Numbered from the stretch's first letter, positions 1 through 9,660 are shown. The stretch is DNA of 64,000 nt from CAYXZQ01 sp963717515 (GCA_963717515.1 OY970338.1:1774931-1838930), one strand, 5' to 3'. The notes: generated by a model from the sequence alone, not told the origin. Program-made: numbers and translations.

Positions 1-171
1 ACCTTCACTCCTGACAAGGAAGGGACAATAAGGTGGAGCTGCTGGATGGGCATGATCCCCGGCACATTCGTTGTGAAAGACGACATCGATCTTTCTGATA
101 AGGCAGAGGTGCAGCAGGAGCTAGAATCTGTCCCTGAACAGCAGCATGGAAGCTGTGGCTGTGGAGGATAA
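1..171 (+). CDS. C-terminal end of a cupredoxin-like metal-binding protein (partial)
   Basis: The frame is open from the first base and stops with TAA at 169-171, so only the last 56 residues are present. The stretch FTPDKEGTIRWSCWMGM resembles the end of cupredoxin-type copper domains, where Cys, Met and aromatic residues ligate the metal. The tail HGSCGCGG is a further possible metal ligand cluster. Such domains often occur in membrane proteins encoded beside copper ATPases, which fits the CopA gene 90 bases downstream. The rest of the protein is outside the window, so its membrane topology is unknown. Confidence 0.6.
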   Translation, partial: TFTPDKEGTIRWSCWMGMIPGTFVVKDDIDLSDKAEVQQELESVPEQQHGSCGCGG

Positions 172-259
172 GGATATATTTCAGTTTATGGGATGTTAAA
201 GCGAATCTTTAATACCCTAATGGAAAATAATTAAAAGGAAGAAGAGATAATCATTGAAC

Positions 260-2437
260 ATGGAGAAGACAACCCTTGATATCGAAGGCATGCACTGCGC
301 TAGCTGCGTAGCAAACATCACCAAATCCCTCAATGGGACTGACGGAGTCACCTATGCGAATGTCAATCTTGCCACAAGGAAGGCGACTATAGAGCATGAC
401 AGCCAGGCAAGCCTCAATGACCTTATCAATGCTGTAGAGAAAAAGGGATTCAAGGCAAGGCTCGCTGAGGAGAGGCTTGATTTGCAGAAGGAGAAGCTTG
501 CCCGCAGAAAAGAGCAGAGAGGGCTACTTTTAAGGTTCATTGCCGGCGCTGTGTTGTCCCTGCCAGTATTCATCCTTGCAATGTTCTTTTCAGGAAGCCC
601 GGTGCCGTACCAGGTTCTCATCATGTGGGCTCTTGCGACCCCTGTGCAGTTCATTGTCGCATATCCACTGTACAAGAGCGCATTTGCATCCCTGAAAGGC
701 TTCTCAGCGGACATGGACACTCTTGTAGTGCTCGGGACATCAGCGGCATATTTCTACAGCGTATATTCTGTGCTCACAAGCGGGAGCCATGTATATTTCG
801 AGGCAAGCTCAGTGCTTATCACTGTAATACTTCTCGGCAGACTCCTTGAGGAGAAGGCCAAGGCAAGGACAAGCGAGGCTATCAGCAGGCTTGTCGGCCT
901 GTCGCCGAAAGAGGCAACTGTGATAAGGGACGGAAAAGAAGCCAAGGTAAAAGTCGATGACATCAGGGAAGGGGACATAGTGGTTGTGAAGCCCGGCGGG
1001 ACAGTCCCTGTCGACGGCATCATCACAAGAGGCGATTCGTCTGTCGACGAGAGCATGGTCACTGGCGAGAGCATCCCTGTGGAGAAGAAGAAGGGGAGCA
1101 TCGTGACAGGCGGGACAATCAACAGGACAGGGATGTTCGAGTTCCGGGCGACAAAGGTGGGTGAGAACACCACGCTTGCAAGGATAATCAGGCTTGTCGA
1201 GGAAGCCCAGGGCTCGAGGGCGCCGATACAGAGGTTTGCTGATACTGTAGCATCATATTTCGTTCCTATCGTCATCGTGGTTGCAGTGCTCACTTTCATC
1301 GCATGGTTCTGGGTTTTTGGCTCAGTGTTCAGCTTTGCCCTTACCGCAGGCGTTGCAGTGCTGGTCATAGCCTGCCCGTGCGCCCTAGGTCTTGCGACTC
1401 CGACAGCGATAATGGTAGGCTCTGGCAAGGGAGCAAGGAACGGGATATTGATAAAAGGCGGGGAAGCCCTCGAGACAGCACACAAGGCAGCAATAATAAT
1501 GCTTGACAAGACCGGCACTATTACAGAAGGCAGGCCTTCTGTCACAGACTTAGTATCCTTTGGAATCGATGAAAAGGAACTGCTCTCTGTCTCTGCTGCA
1601 TTGGAGAAAGGCAGCGAGCATCCTCTTGCAGAGGCGATATTGAAGAAGGCAGAGGAGGATGGTGTCAGCCTGAAGAAGGCCTCAGGTTTCAAGGCAGTGC
1701 CTGGCCAGGGCATCACTGCATCCATCGGTAAAAAAACATATCATTTCGGTAACATCAGGCTCATGCACAGCAGCAATGTTGACCTGGGCTTGCGTGACAA
1801 GGATATATTGCGGCTCGAGGAAGATGGAAAGACAGTCATGGCGCTCGCTTCAGGCAAAGAGGTCCTCGGGCTGATAGCTGTCGCAGACAGGATAAAGGAC
1901 AGCTCTGTCGATGCAGTTATTGAGCTCAGGGGCATGGGACTGAGAGTTTGCATGATAACAGGCGACAATGAGAGGACTGCAAAGTCGATTGCAGCCAAGG
2001 CAGGCATCGATGAATATTTTGCAGGCGTCCTGCCAGAGGAGAAGGCAGGGTATGTGAAGAAGATGCAGGAGAACGGGGTAGTGTGCATGGTCGGCGATGG
2101 GATAAACGATGCACCGGCAATTGCCCAGGCAGACATCGGCATCGCAATGGGCTCTGGCACAGATGTCGCAATGGAGACAGGCGACATAGTTCTCATGAAG
2201 GACGACCTCATGGACGTCGCAAGGGCCATAAGGCTCTCCCGGATGACAATGTCGAAGATAAGGCAGAATATGTTCTGGGCTTTATTCTATAATTCATTGG
2301 GCATACCGATAGCGGCAGGAGTGCTATATCCATTGACCGGCTGGCTGCTCAACCCGATGATTGCAGGCGGGGCAATGGCTCTCAGCTCTGTCTCTGTCGT
2401 GTCGAACTCTCTCCTCCTGAGGGGAAAAAGGTTGTAA
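260..2437 (+). CDS. copA: Copper-translocating P-type ATPase CopA
   Basis: P1B-type ATPase that exports Cu+ across the membrane using ATP. Near the N-terminus is one heavy-metal-associated domain with GMHCASC (residues 10-16). The transmembrane ion site is CPC at about 372-374. The phosphorylated aspartate is in DKTGT near 416, the P1B-specific SEHPLAEA lies near 452-460 and the hinge motif GDGIND starts near 612. The last helices carry the YN and MALSS copper-binding residues. At 726 residues the protein has normal family length. ATG 260 is chosen; a TTG two codons upstream (254) is possible. An AAGGAAG stretch lies about 20 bases before the start. The cupredoxin-like gene just upstream suggests a copper-resistance unit. 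Confidence 0.95.
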   Translation: MEKTTLDIEGMHCASCVANITKSLNGTDGVTYANVNLATRKATIEHDSQASLNDLINAVEKKGFKARLAEERLDLQKEKLARRKEQRGLLLRFIAGAVLSLPVFILAMFFSGSPVPYQVLIMWALATPVQFIVAYPLYKSAFASLKGFSADMDTLVVLGTSAAYFYSVYSVLTSGSHVYFEASSVLITVILLGRLLEEKAKARTSEAISRLVGLSPKEATVIRDGKEAKVKVDDIREGDIVVVKPGGTVPVDGIITRGDSSVDESMVTGESIPVEKKKGSIVTGGTINRTGMFEFRATKVGENTTLARIIRLVEEAQGSRAPIQRFADTVASYFVPIVIVVAVLTFIAWFWVFGSVFSFALTAGVAVLVIACPCALGLATPTAIMVGSGKGARNGILIKGGEALETAHKAAIIMLDKTGTITEGRPSVTDLVSFGIDEKELLSVSAALEKGSEHPLAEAILKKAEEDGVSLKKASGFKAVPGQGITASIGKKTYHFGNIRLMHSSNVDLGLRDKDILRLEEDGKTVMALASGKEVLGLIAVADRIKDSSVDAVIELRGMGLRVCMITGDNERTAKSIAAKAGIDEYFAGVLPEEKAGYVKKMQENGVVCMVGDGINDAPAIAQADIGIAMGSGTDVAMETGDIVLMKDDLMDVARAIRLSRMTMSKIRQNMFWALFYNSLGIPIAAGVLYPLTGWLLNPMIAGGAMALSSVSVVSNSLLLRGKRL

Positions 2438-2536
2438 TCATGATATTAATAAAGATCAAACAATAATCGATGCAGATCAAGCCTATTTCTTTCCAATCAA
2501 TTAAATATTTATATGACCTCCTACATGACGAAGACT

Positions 2537-3439
2537 ATGAAAAAATATCTGGATGTCAGCGAGATCATGCACAGGATGGAGAGCCGGCAGAAGACGTTTT
2601 CAGAGAGGCTTGACAGGTTCGGATTCTTCCATATCCTGTTGATTTGGGCTTTTGTCGTAACTCTTTTCGGGCTGGTCTATGCTTTCCTTGCTGGCAAAGA
2701 TACTTTCCTCTACTCTCCTGTGACAGGCAACAGCATCCGAAGTGTCTGGGACACCCTGTATTTCAGCTTCATCGCTGCGACGACGACAGGCTTCGGCGAC
2801 ATAGTCCCGTTCGGGCTGTTCAAGATAGTCTCCATAATCGAGGTCATATTCGGACTCCTCCTGCTTGCCTTTGTCACATCGAAGCTGGTCTCCATCAAAC
2901 AGGATGCGATACTCACTGAGATATACGAGATATCATTCAACGAAAGGATGACTCGTCTTCGCTCTTCTCTCCTATTGTTTAGGCAGAACCTTGACAGGGT
3001 CATCGGGAGGGTTGAGGAGGGCAGGGCAAAGAAGAGGGAGCTTCAGGAGCTCTACATGCATATAACTCTCCTGGAAGACACGCTGTCGCAGATAGAGGAA
3101 TACTTCAAGAAGAGCAGGGGCAGGTTCTCGAAGAGCATCGACCCGCTCAATTCGCAGCTCATATTCAACAGCATAGACTCAAGCTTCAGGAAGCTCACTG
3201 AACTCCTGAAGGCATGCGAGGAAAGCAAGCTCGACTGGAAAAGGGATGTGACTGTGACGCTCATCAGGAACTGCCTGAAGAAATACGAGACAATCTGGGA
3301 GCCTCTCAGCGCAAAATACCTCACTGAGACAGCTGGGAGGGATGCAAAAGAGCAGAAGAAGACGACGACAGAAGAGCTTCTGAAGCTGCTTGATCAGGAC
3401 CCAAAATCAGGTGATGATACAGCGAAAAAAGCGCAGTGA
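2537..3439 (+). CDS. Two-transmembrane potassium channel with long cytoplasmic coiled region
   Basis: Pore-loop K+ channel of the Ion_trans_2 type. Two hydrophobic helices flank a pore helix and the selectivity filter TTTGFGDIVP, where GFGD takes the place of the usual GYGD. The remaining 200 or so residues are charged, helical and cytoplasmic, with no recognised RCK or cyclic-nucleotide domain, so the gating signal is unknown. ATG codons at 2513, 2525 and 2537 are in frame. A TATA-like element at 2502-2512 overlaps the first one, so a leaderless transcript would best fit the ATG at 2537. No operon partner is evident. Confidence 0.85.
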   Translation: MKKYLDVSEIMHRMESRQKTFSERLDRFGFFHILLIWAFVVTLFGLVYAFLAGKDTFLYSPVTGNSIRSVWDTLYFSFIAATTTGFGDIVPFGLFKIVSIIEVIFGLLLLAFVTSKLVSIKQDAILTEIYEISFNERMTRLRSSLLLFRQNLDRVIGRVEEGRAKKRELQELYMHITLLEDTLSQIEEYFKKSRGRFSKSIDPLNSQLIFNSIDSSFRKLTELLKACEESKLDWKRDVTVTLIRNCLKKYETIWEPLSAKYLTETAGRDAKEQKKTTTEELLKLLDQDPKSGDDTAKKAQ

Positions 3440-3615
3440 GCAGCTGATAAGGGCTGTGCAGGTTTGGAGCTGTGTAGGTTCCTGGCTGAAACACACAAAA
3501 AAAAATCGAGGTTTTCAACACTCTGGTTTCTTTAATCTCCATCTGTTACTACCGAAAGATTAATAAATATCCAAATTACCCCCAGTGTGAATGTTTTTAA
3601 ATATTGGGGGGTAAA

Positions 3616-6600
3616 ATGAAAAAAATATCAGTTATTATAATAGTTCTGTTGGCCGGATTGTTGTTTGCATCGTCTGCCACGGCAGAATGCGAGAACCAAT
3701 GCATTCCCTCTTTAGAGAATCTCGGGGAATGTCAGGGATATCTGCCAAATTACGGCCCTTGTACTGATGATTTTAATCCATGTACAACCGATGGGTGTAG
3801 CGGAACAGGTGGAGCAGTAGGTACCTGCCTGCATACGCCTGTACCTGACGGCACTGCCTGTGGAGTTACTGGAATCTGTTCCAGCGGTACATGCAATTGC
3901 AATGATAATAGTATATGTACAACCGATTCATTTGTGGGAGTTTGTATTAATGCACCTATAACTTGCAATGATAATATAGCTAACACTGTTGATTTATGCG
4001 ATCCTGTTACAGGGTGCTATTATTTTCCTATATGCACTCCTTCCGGGCCTGAGCTGTGCGATGGCATAGATAATGATTGCGACGGGCAGATTGACGAAGG
4101 TGTCTCTTCAACATTCTACAGAGATGCTGATTCAGATGGCTATGGAGATCATTCTCAGACACAACAGGGATGTTCAGCCTCTATTGGTTATGTGGCAGAT
4201 CATACAGATTGCAATGATGCTGATGTATCTGTGCATCCAGGTGCGACAGAAGTCCCTGATGATGGCGTGGATCAGAATTGCGATAGTATAGAATTGTGTT
4301 ACAAAGATGCTGATGATGATGGTTTCAGACCAGATGCCGTAAGCACTGTTGTAAGTTCTGATTTGGATTGTTTAGATGCCAATGAGGCATCAGCTGCGGA
4401 TCCAACAACGGACTGTGATGATGCTGATGCCAGTGTACATCCTGGAGCTACAGAACTTGTGGATGATGGCGTGGACCAGGATTGCGATAGCATAGAATTG
4501 TGTTACAAAGATAGCGATGATGATGGCTACAGGCCAGATGCCAGCAGCACTGTGATGAGTGTTGATCTTGATTGCTTTGACAGTCAAGAAGCTACATCTA
4601 CTGATCCAACTACTGATTGTAATGATAATGTTGGTTCAGTCCACCCCAACGCAGTAGAGATACCGGATAACGGCATAGACGAGGACTGCAACGGTCATGA
4701 TGCAATCACATGCTATGTTGACAATGACAAGGATGGATTTGGGACTGATATCGGAACCACTGTGCTTGCTTCGGATGGTACATGCGATACACTACAGTCA
4801 GAGTCAGTGACATCTGATGACTGCGAAGATTGGAATGCTGCTGTACACCCAGGCGCATTAGATGATACTCCAGATGGCATTGATCAGGATTGCAGCGGTG
4901 CTGATGCAGATTCTGTCGTGTCCACAGACACTGACGGCGACGGAGTCGCAGATGATTCTGATGCAGACGATGACAATGACGGAGTGACGGATGTAAATGA
5001 CGTTTCTCCACTGGATCCACAGGTATGTGAGGATGATGATATAGATACTTGCGATGACTGTTCACAGAATCCGACCTCTTCAGCATCACCTCTTCCCTGG
5101 CCGCTATATTATCCTGATATGGCAAATGACGGGACCGACACTGACGGCGATTCTGTATGCGACGCCGGCGATGTATGTCCTGGGAGTGATGATTATATAG
5201 ATAATGATGCTGACGGAGTTCCGGACGGATGTGATAATTGTCTGGGCGGTGATAATAATGCAGATGCTGATTCTGATAGTGTTCCAGATGCATGTGATGC
5301 TTGTCCAGGTCATGATGACTTTGAGGATATTGACGGTGATGGAGTTCCTGATGGCTGTGATGCTTGTGCTGGGAGTGATGATAATATAGATACTGATTAT
5401 GACGGCATTCCAGACGGATGTGATATCTGTCCTGGGTTTGATGATTCCTTGGATAGTGATGGAGATGGCATCCCTGACGGATGTGATTCATGTTCGATGA
5501 TATTACCAGAAGCATGCGATGGCGTAGACAATGATTGTGATGGAGATATAGATGAAGATTTTACAGATCTTGGAGACAGCTGTTCAGCTGGGACAGGTCA
5601 ATGCCAATCATCCGGACATATTGTCTGTTCTCTTAATGAATGGTCAACAGAATGTGATGCCATTCCTGGTGTTCCAGGTGTAGAATTGCTAGGCAACGGA
5701 ATAGATGATGATTGCGATGGCCAAGTGGATGAGACAGATGGCAGGGATTATTTTACCATATCAGAGCTCAGCTCGACTCTTTCAGGCATGGGTTCAGACC
5801 TAATAGGCTTCAGCGGTGATTGGGTGGATTCGACTGTCTTTGACGCACTGCAGTGGCTTCATGACAAGGTCATTGACCTTCAGGATCAGATAGACAATAT
5901 ACAGTTGATACCAGGCCCGAAAGGCGACACAGGTGACCAGGGCCCTCAAGGACAACAGGGTGAACAAGGTCTTCAAGGAGTTCAAGGTCCAATAGGTCCG
6001 CAAGGTCTACCAGGTGCAGATGGAGCTGACGGTGCAACAGGTCCACAAGGAGATGTAGGTCCTCAAGGCCCTCCTGGTGTTGATGGTGCAGATGGAGCTG
6101 ACGGTGCAACAGGTCCACAAGGAGATGTAGGTCCTCAAGGCCCTCCTGGTACTGATGGTGCAGATGGAGCTGACGGTGCAACAGGTCCACAAGGAGTTCA
6201 AGGTCCAATAGGTCCTCAGGGTCTTCCAGGTGCTGATGGTGCTGACGGTGCAACAGGTCCACAAGGAGATGTAGGTCCTCAAGGCCCTCCTGGTACTGAT
6301 GGTGCAGATGGAGCTGACGGTGCAACAGGTCCACAAGGAGATGTAGGTCCTCAAGGCCCTCCTGGTACTGATGGTGCAGATGGAGCTGACGGTGCAACAG
6401 GTCCACAAGGAGTTCAAGGTCCAATAGGTCCTCAGGGTCTTCCAGGTGCTGATGGTGCTGACGGTGCAACAGGTCCACAAGGAGATATAGGTCCAGCAGG
6501 TCCACCAGGAGCTGATGGTGCAGACGGTGCAGTAGGTCCACAAGGAGATATAGGTCCAGCAGGTCCACCAGGAGCTGATGGTGCAGACGGTGCAGTAGGT

Positions 6601-7167
6601 CCACAAGGTCCTGCAGGTGCAGACGGTGCAGTAGGTCCACAAGGAGATATAGGTCCAGCAGGTCCACCAGGAGCTGATGGTGCAGACGGTGCAGTAGGTC
6701 CACAAGGTCCTGCAGGTGCAGACGGTGCAACAGGTCCACAAGGAGATATAGGTCCAGCAGGTCCACCAGGAGCTGATGGTGCAGACGGCGCAGTAGGTCC
6801 ACAAGGAGATATAGGTCCAGCAGGTCCACCAGGAGCTGATGGCGCTGACGGCGCAGAAGGTCCTCAGGGTCTCCAAGGTGAAAAAGGGGATACCGGAGAA
6901 ACAGGTCCGATGGGTCCACAGGGCGAACAGGGTGAACAAGGTCCACCCGGAATCCTTTCCATGTCTTTAAAGACATACACCTGTAACAACCTTGGAAAAA
7001 GCAAAGAGAAGAACTGCAACCTCGGGACGCATATGCTTTGTTATCTGTCAGGCCAGAAGTCGAGCGGATCAGCCACGAATTACTGCAACATCGACGGGAA
7101 TGTCAACAGCAGGTGGCAGGTCAAAACTCAAAGGGCATGGTGCGAGGTCAAATGCATCGATGACTGA
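3616..7167 (+). CDS. Giant secreted protein: MopE-type metal-binding repeats plus collagen-like domain
   Basis: Secreted protein of 1183 residues. Residues 1-23 form a signal peptide. A Cys-rich segment is followed from about residue 148 by repeated CDGIDNDCDG-type motifs and 'TDCNDADxSVHPGATE' units typical of MopE putative metal-binding proteins. Then come Asp-rich thrombospondin type 3-like calcium repeats (DTDGDGVADD, DADGVPDGCD). A short helical stretch (LQWLHDKVIDLQDQIDN) that could nucleate trimers precedes about 115 uninterrupted Gly-X-Y triplets (residues about 767-1111). A 70-residue Cys-rich C-terminal domain follows. ATG 3616 is chosen because GGGGGGT lies just upstream; an in-frame TTG at 3606 or earlier would lengthen the signal peptide. 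The likely role is an extracellular fibre or adhesin that binds calcium or copper (inference). Confidence 0.85.
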   Translation: MKKISVIIIVLLAGLLFASSATAECENQCIPSLENLGECQGYLPNYGPCTDDFNPCTTDGCSGTGGAVGTCLHTPVPDGTACGVTGICSSGTCNCNDNSICTTDSFVGVCINAPITCNDNIANTVDLCDPVTGCYYFPICTPSGPELCDGIDNDCDGQIDEGVSSTFYRDADSDGYGDHSQTQQGCSASIGYVADHTDCNDADVSVHPGATEVPDDGVDQNCDSIELCYKDADDDGFRPDAVSTVVSSDLDCLDANEASAADPTTDCDDADASVHPGATELVDDGVDQDCDSIELCYKDSDDDGYRPDASSTVMSVDLDCFDSQEATSTDPTTDCNDNVGSVHPNAVEIPDNGIDEDCNGHDAITCYVDNDKDGFGTDIGTTVLASDGTCDTLQSESVTSDDCEDWNAAVHPGALDDTPDGIDQDCSGADADSVVSTDTDGDGVADDSDADDDNDGVTDVNDVSPLDPQVCEDDDIDTCDDCSQNPTSSASPLPWPLYYPDMANDGTDTDGDSVCDAGDVCPGSDDYIDNDADGVPDGCDNCLGGDNNADADSDSVPDACDACPGHDDFEDIDGDGVPDGCDACAGSDDNIDTDYDGIPDGCDICPGFDDSLDSDGDGIPDGCDSCSMILPEACDGVDNDCDGDIDEDFTDLGDSCSAGTGQCQSSGHIVCSLNEWSTECDAIPGVPGVELLGNGIDDDCDGQVDETDGRDYFTISELSSTLSGMGSDLIGFSGDWVDSTVFDALQWLHDKVIDLQDQIDNIQLIPGPKGDTGDQGPQGQQGEQGLQGVQGPIGPQGLPGADGADGATGPQGDVGPQGPPGVDGADGADGATGPQGDVGPQGPPGTDGADGADGATGPQGVQGPIGPQGLPGADGADGATGPQGDVGPQGPPGTDGADGADGATGPQGDVGPQGPPGTDGADGADGATGPQGVQGPIGPQGLPGADGADGATGPQGDIGPAGPPGADGADGAVGPQGDIGPAGPPGADGADGAVGPQGPAGADGAVGPQGDIGPAGPPGADGADGAVGPQGPAGADGATGPQGDIGPAGPPGADGADGAVGPQGDIGPAGPPGADGADGAEGPQGLQGEKGDTGETGPMGPQGEQGEQGPPGILSMSLKTYTCNNLGKSKEKNCNLGTHMLCYLSGQKSSGSATNYCNIDGNVNSRWQVKTQRAWCEVKCIDD
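5914..6948 (+). repeat. Collagen Gly-X-Y coding repeat tract
   Basis: About 115 consecutive GGN-X-Y codon triplets with no interruption. The tract is built from higher-order units such as GPQGDVGPQGPP followed by GTDGADGADGAT, and later GDIGPAGPPGADGADGAV. Long near-identical DNA blocks recur (for example around 6100, 6260 and 6330), showing recent expansion by slippage or unequal recombination. Long open frames on the opposite strand here are by-products of the repeat. Confidence 0.95.
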
Positions 7168-7183
7168 TTTTTTTCTTTTTTTT
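7168..7183 (+). terminator. T-rich transcription terminator
   Basis: Immediately after the TGA of the collagen-like gene there are two runs of seven and eight T residues. Oligo-T tracts without a hairpin are the usual intrinsic terminators of archaeal RNA polymerase. The next gene is convergent, so termination is expected here. Confidence 0.5.
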
Positions 7184-7249
7184 AGAAATGTTTTTATATC
7201 TGGCATGCCAGGATTGCCAAGCAGATAACACATTGAGATATCTTCCAAC

Positions 7250-7999
7250 TCATCGATTCCAATACTCATAACATTCATTCTGCCAGTGCTCTGTTCCTAT
7301 CATAGGGCATACTGTGCTATCTTTTCCATTAAGGCTGTAGATGTACAGGCAATTGTCCCTGTAATATTCATTATCGAACCTATTGCAGAAATCGATGCTT
7401 TGGTTCCAGAATATCTGGTTTGCCATCCTCCAATTACAATCTTCAGATTTGCTTTCGTTCATTGCATTGGAGCATATTGACGGGTCGTCTGTAGAATAGG
7501 CCATATCAATATAGCAGACATCCTTCTCATTTGGCCTGATTATTCTTTCGCATATAGCCTTATCGCCTAATGAGACTGCAACGTGATAATAGCAATCGTC
7601 CCTAATCTCATCTTCTTTTGCTGAGCCACATATGCTTTCATCAGCTGAATATTTCCGAGCGGATCTCATGCATTCATGCCTGTATCTCTCGTCTGTCTGT
7701 TCAATACAATATGACATGTTCTCAAACAATCCATATTCAATCTCACAATCTATCCTCAAAGGACTGCCTGATATGCTGAGGCAATTCCCGGGGTCCAGAT
7801 CACGTATCGCATAATAGCATTCATCCCTTCGGCGCAGATTGTCGATTGCCTCGCATGCAGAAGAGACATTGCCCAACGCAACCTGTTTGAGGCAGGAATA
7901 TCTCACTTCACCTGTCCCGTTGCATTCCGGAAACAGGTGAGTCTGTGTAACTTCAGAACAGCCTGCGAGCAACAGCAAAGTTATCAACAACCATCTCAT
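7250..7999 (-). CDS. Cys-rich repeat lipoprotein
   Basis: Predicted membrane-anchored lipoprotein of 249 residues. A short hydrophobic signal ends in the lipobox LLAGC. The body consists of about six repeats, each with an 'iC.....RDxCYY.vA' pattern in which Cys pairs recur every 30 residues or so, suggesting disulphide-linked helical hairpins. No enzymatic motif is visible. ATG 7999 is preferred over the upstream in-frame ATG at 8062 because it starts directly at the signal peptide and a TATA-like element (attatttata, about 8023-8032) is 25-28 bases upstream. Function unknown; surface location inferred. Confidence 0.75.
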   Translation of the reverse strand: MRWLLITLLLLAGCSEVTQTHLFPECNGTGEVRYSCLKQVALGNVSSACEAIDNLRRRDECYYAIRDLDPGNCLSISGSPLRIDCEIEYGLFENMSYCIEQTDERYRHECMRSARKYSADESICGSAKEDEIRDDCYYHVAVSLGDKAICERIIRPNEKDVCYIDMAYSTDDPSICSNAMNESKSEDCNWRMANQIFWNQSIDFCNRFDNEYYRDNCLYIYSLNGKDSTVCPMIGTEHWQNECYEYWNR

Positions 8000-8136
8000 C
8001 TTCAATATCCTGTATAAAGTAGTATAAATAATTTTCTTGACATGCCTTATCAATGTATCCAATGACTTGTTGATGGGGTAGTCCTATCGAATCTAAGGAA
8101 TAATAATTTAAGTACCAACAAATTTTCTAGCTTTGC

Positions 8137-8799
8137 ATGAATCAAATCAAAAGGATTTACAATGGACTGTTCAGGAAATATGGTCCTCAGGGCTGGTGGC
8201 CGATAGTGGACGTGAAGAAGAGCAGTTCTGTGTATGGTCTGGGCGCTCCGCGGAATCCTGCAGATGTATTTGAAATCTGCACAGGCGCAATACTGACGCA
8301 GAACACAGCATGGAAAAATGTCGAGAAAGCACTCCTGAATCTGAAGAACTTTCGCTGCATGAGCCCGGAGAAAATAAATGCCATGAGCATCGAAAAACTC
8401 GGCAATGCGATACGGCCTGCAGGCTATTTCAATCAGAAGGCAAAAAAACTTATGCTGTTTTCAGAATTCTATATCACCCTAGAAGGAAGGACACCGACCA
8501 GGGAAGAGCTTCTCTCTGTCTGGGGCATAGGGTCTGAGACAGCTGACTCCATGCTCCTATATGCCTACAATGTCCCTGTCTTTGTCGTCGACACCTACAC
8601 AAGGAGGATATTTTCCCATCTGGGAATAGTCGACAAAGGAGCGACATATGATGAAATCCAGAGTCTGTTCATGGAGAATCTCGAGCATGACCAAAGGCTC
8701 TTCAATGAATATCATGCTCTCATTGTTGAACATGCAAAGAGGCATTACCAGAAAAGGCCGTATGGAACCGATTGCTTTCTGAAGGAGAAGATAGTATAA
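8137..8799 (+). CDS. HhH-GPD DNA glycosylase, MagIII/endonuclease III-related
   Basis: Base-excision repair glycosylase of 220 residues. It has the GWWP motif near the N-terminus, TGAILTQNTAWKNVE, a helix-hairpin-helix (LLSVWGIGSETADSMLL) and the catalytic aspartate in VFVVDTYTRRIF. The lysine that gives endonuclease III its lyase activity is absent from the hairpin (SETAD replaces GRKTA), and the C-terminal four-Cys iron-sulphur loop is missing. Both traits match MagIII-type 3-methyladenine glycosylases. A TATA-like element (taatttaagt) sits 25 bases upstream. The gene overlaps the next by one base (TAATG). Confidence 0.8.
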   Translation: MNQIKRIYNGLFRKYGPQGWWPIVDVKKSSSVYGLGAPRNPADVFEICTGAILTQNTAWKNVEKALLNLKNFRCMSPEKINAMSIEKLGNAIRPAGYFNQKAKKLMLFSEFYITLEGRTPTREELLSVWGIGSETADSMLLYAYNVPVFVVDTYTRRIFSHLGIVDKGATYDEIQSLFMENLEHDQRLFNEYHALIVEHAKRHYQKRPYGTDCFLKEKIV

Positions 8800-9134
8800 T
8801 GTATATCCCGAAACGATACGGTCAGAGCAAGACTGAAAACTGCCCTTTCTGCGGCAGACAGGCGACAGCCAAGAACAGCCAGGAGGTTCCTGTATGCAGG
8901 GAACATAAAAGCTCTGTCATGAATGAGATGAGATGCATATGCGGAGAGCATCTTCTTATGATGAAGGGAAAATTCGGATTATTCTTCAACTGCCCAAACT
9001 GCGGGAACATGAGCATGAGAAAAGTCATGGAATTCAATGACGTAAAAGATGTGAATATGCATGTTTCGGATAAAGAGCCAGGCGAAAAGAAAGAGTTCAC
9101 CATCAGGTCAGATGATCCTGATTATTTTGACTGA
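8799..9134 (+). CDS. Two-zinc-ribbon protein, translationally coupled to the glycosylase
   Basis: Protein of 111 residues with two zinc-ribbon-like sets: CPFCGRQAT...CREH and CICGEHLLMMKGKFGLFFNC followed by PNCG. The second resembles the C4 zinc fingers at the end of DNA topoisomerases, a nucleic-acid-binding fold. The start codon shares one base with the stop of the upstream glycosylase, so the two are translationally coupled and may act in the same repair pathway (inference). Exact function unknown. Confidence 0.7.
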   Translation: MYIPKRYGQSKTENCPFCGRQATAKNSQEVPVCREHKSSVMNEMRCICGEHLLMMKGKFGLFFNCPNCGNMSMRKVMEFNDVKDVNMHVSDKEPGEKKEFTIRSDDPDYFD

Positions 9135-9198
9135 GAGATTTTCGCCATTTAAGAGTTAAGAAACATATTTATATATTAATAATAACAGTCCAAGGTAT

Positions 9199-9660
9199 AT
9201 GAGCTTTATGGACAAGGTGATGTTCTGGAAAAAGGAGCCTAGGCTTGACCTGGATACAAGTGTCGATTTCTCAGCACCTGGCTCCTATGATTCAGGCCTC
9301 GGCCCGAACACGGCATTGCAGGATCCAATGCTCGATTCAGGTTTCGGGAGCCAGCAGCCTTATCAACAGCCAGGGATGGGCCATGATCCAATGCGTGATC
9401 AGGGTTTTTCGAGCCCGCAGCCGTATCCTCATCAGCAGATGGCACCTGCCCAGGACCAGTACAGGATAATCAGCGAAGCCAGGCCTGAAATGGGACCTCA
9501 GTCCCTCAGGAATGATTCATATGATAAAAATCTGGAGATAGTATCCATGAAGCTTGACAACCTCAAGGTGGCGCTTGAGAACATAAACCAGAGGCTGATG
9601 AACATTGAGAGAATCGCCACAGACAGCCAGGGCCAACAGAAAAGAAGGCCCAATTGGTAA
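9199..9660 (+). CDS. Pro/Gln-rich protein with C-terminal coiled coil, unknown function
   Basis: Protein of 153 residues. The N-terminus begins MSFMDKVMFWKKEP, the middle is low-complexity and rich in Gln, Pro, Gly and Met (about residues 30-90), and the C-terminal 50 residues form a heptad-like helix (LEIVSMKLDNLKVALENINQ). There is no signal peptide or membrane segment. A strong TATA (atatttatatatta, about 9163-9176) precedes the start by about 25 bases. The architecture suggests a cytoplasmic or membrane-associated scaffold, but no family is recognised. Confidence 0.6.
   Translation: MSFMDKVMFWKKEPRLDLDTSVDFSAPGSYDSGLGPNTALQDPMLDSGFGSQQPYQQPGMGHDPMRDQGFSSPQPYPHQQMAPAQDQYRIISEARPEMGPQSLRNDSYDKNLEIVSMKLDNLKVALENINQRLMNIERIATDSQGQQKRRPNW

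Noticed and set aside
754..1725. 323-codon frame antisense to copA
   Set aside because: Shadow of a strongly supported gene; no ribosome-binding site, promoter or recognisable domain.
5914..6948. Repeats resembling a CRISPR or minisatellite array
   Set aside because: Period is a multiple of nine bases, in frame, and encodes collagen triplets; there are no distinct spacers.
5870..6976. Long open frames (368 and 310 codons) on the minus strand opposite the collagen repeats
   Set aside because: They arise from the periodic GGN codons of the sense gene, give low-complexity Leu/His or Trp/Thr repeats and have no start signals.
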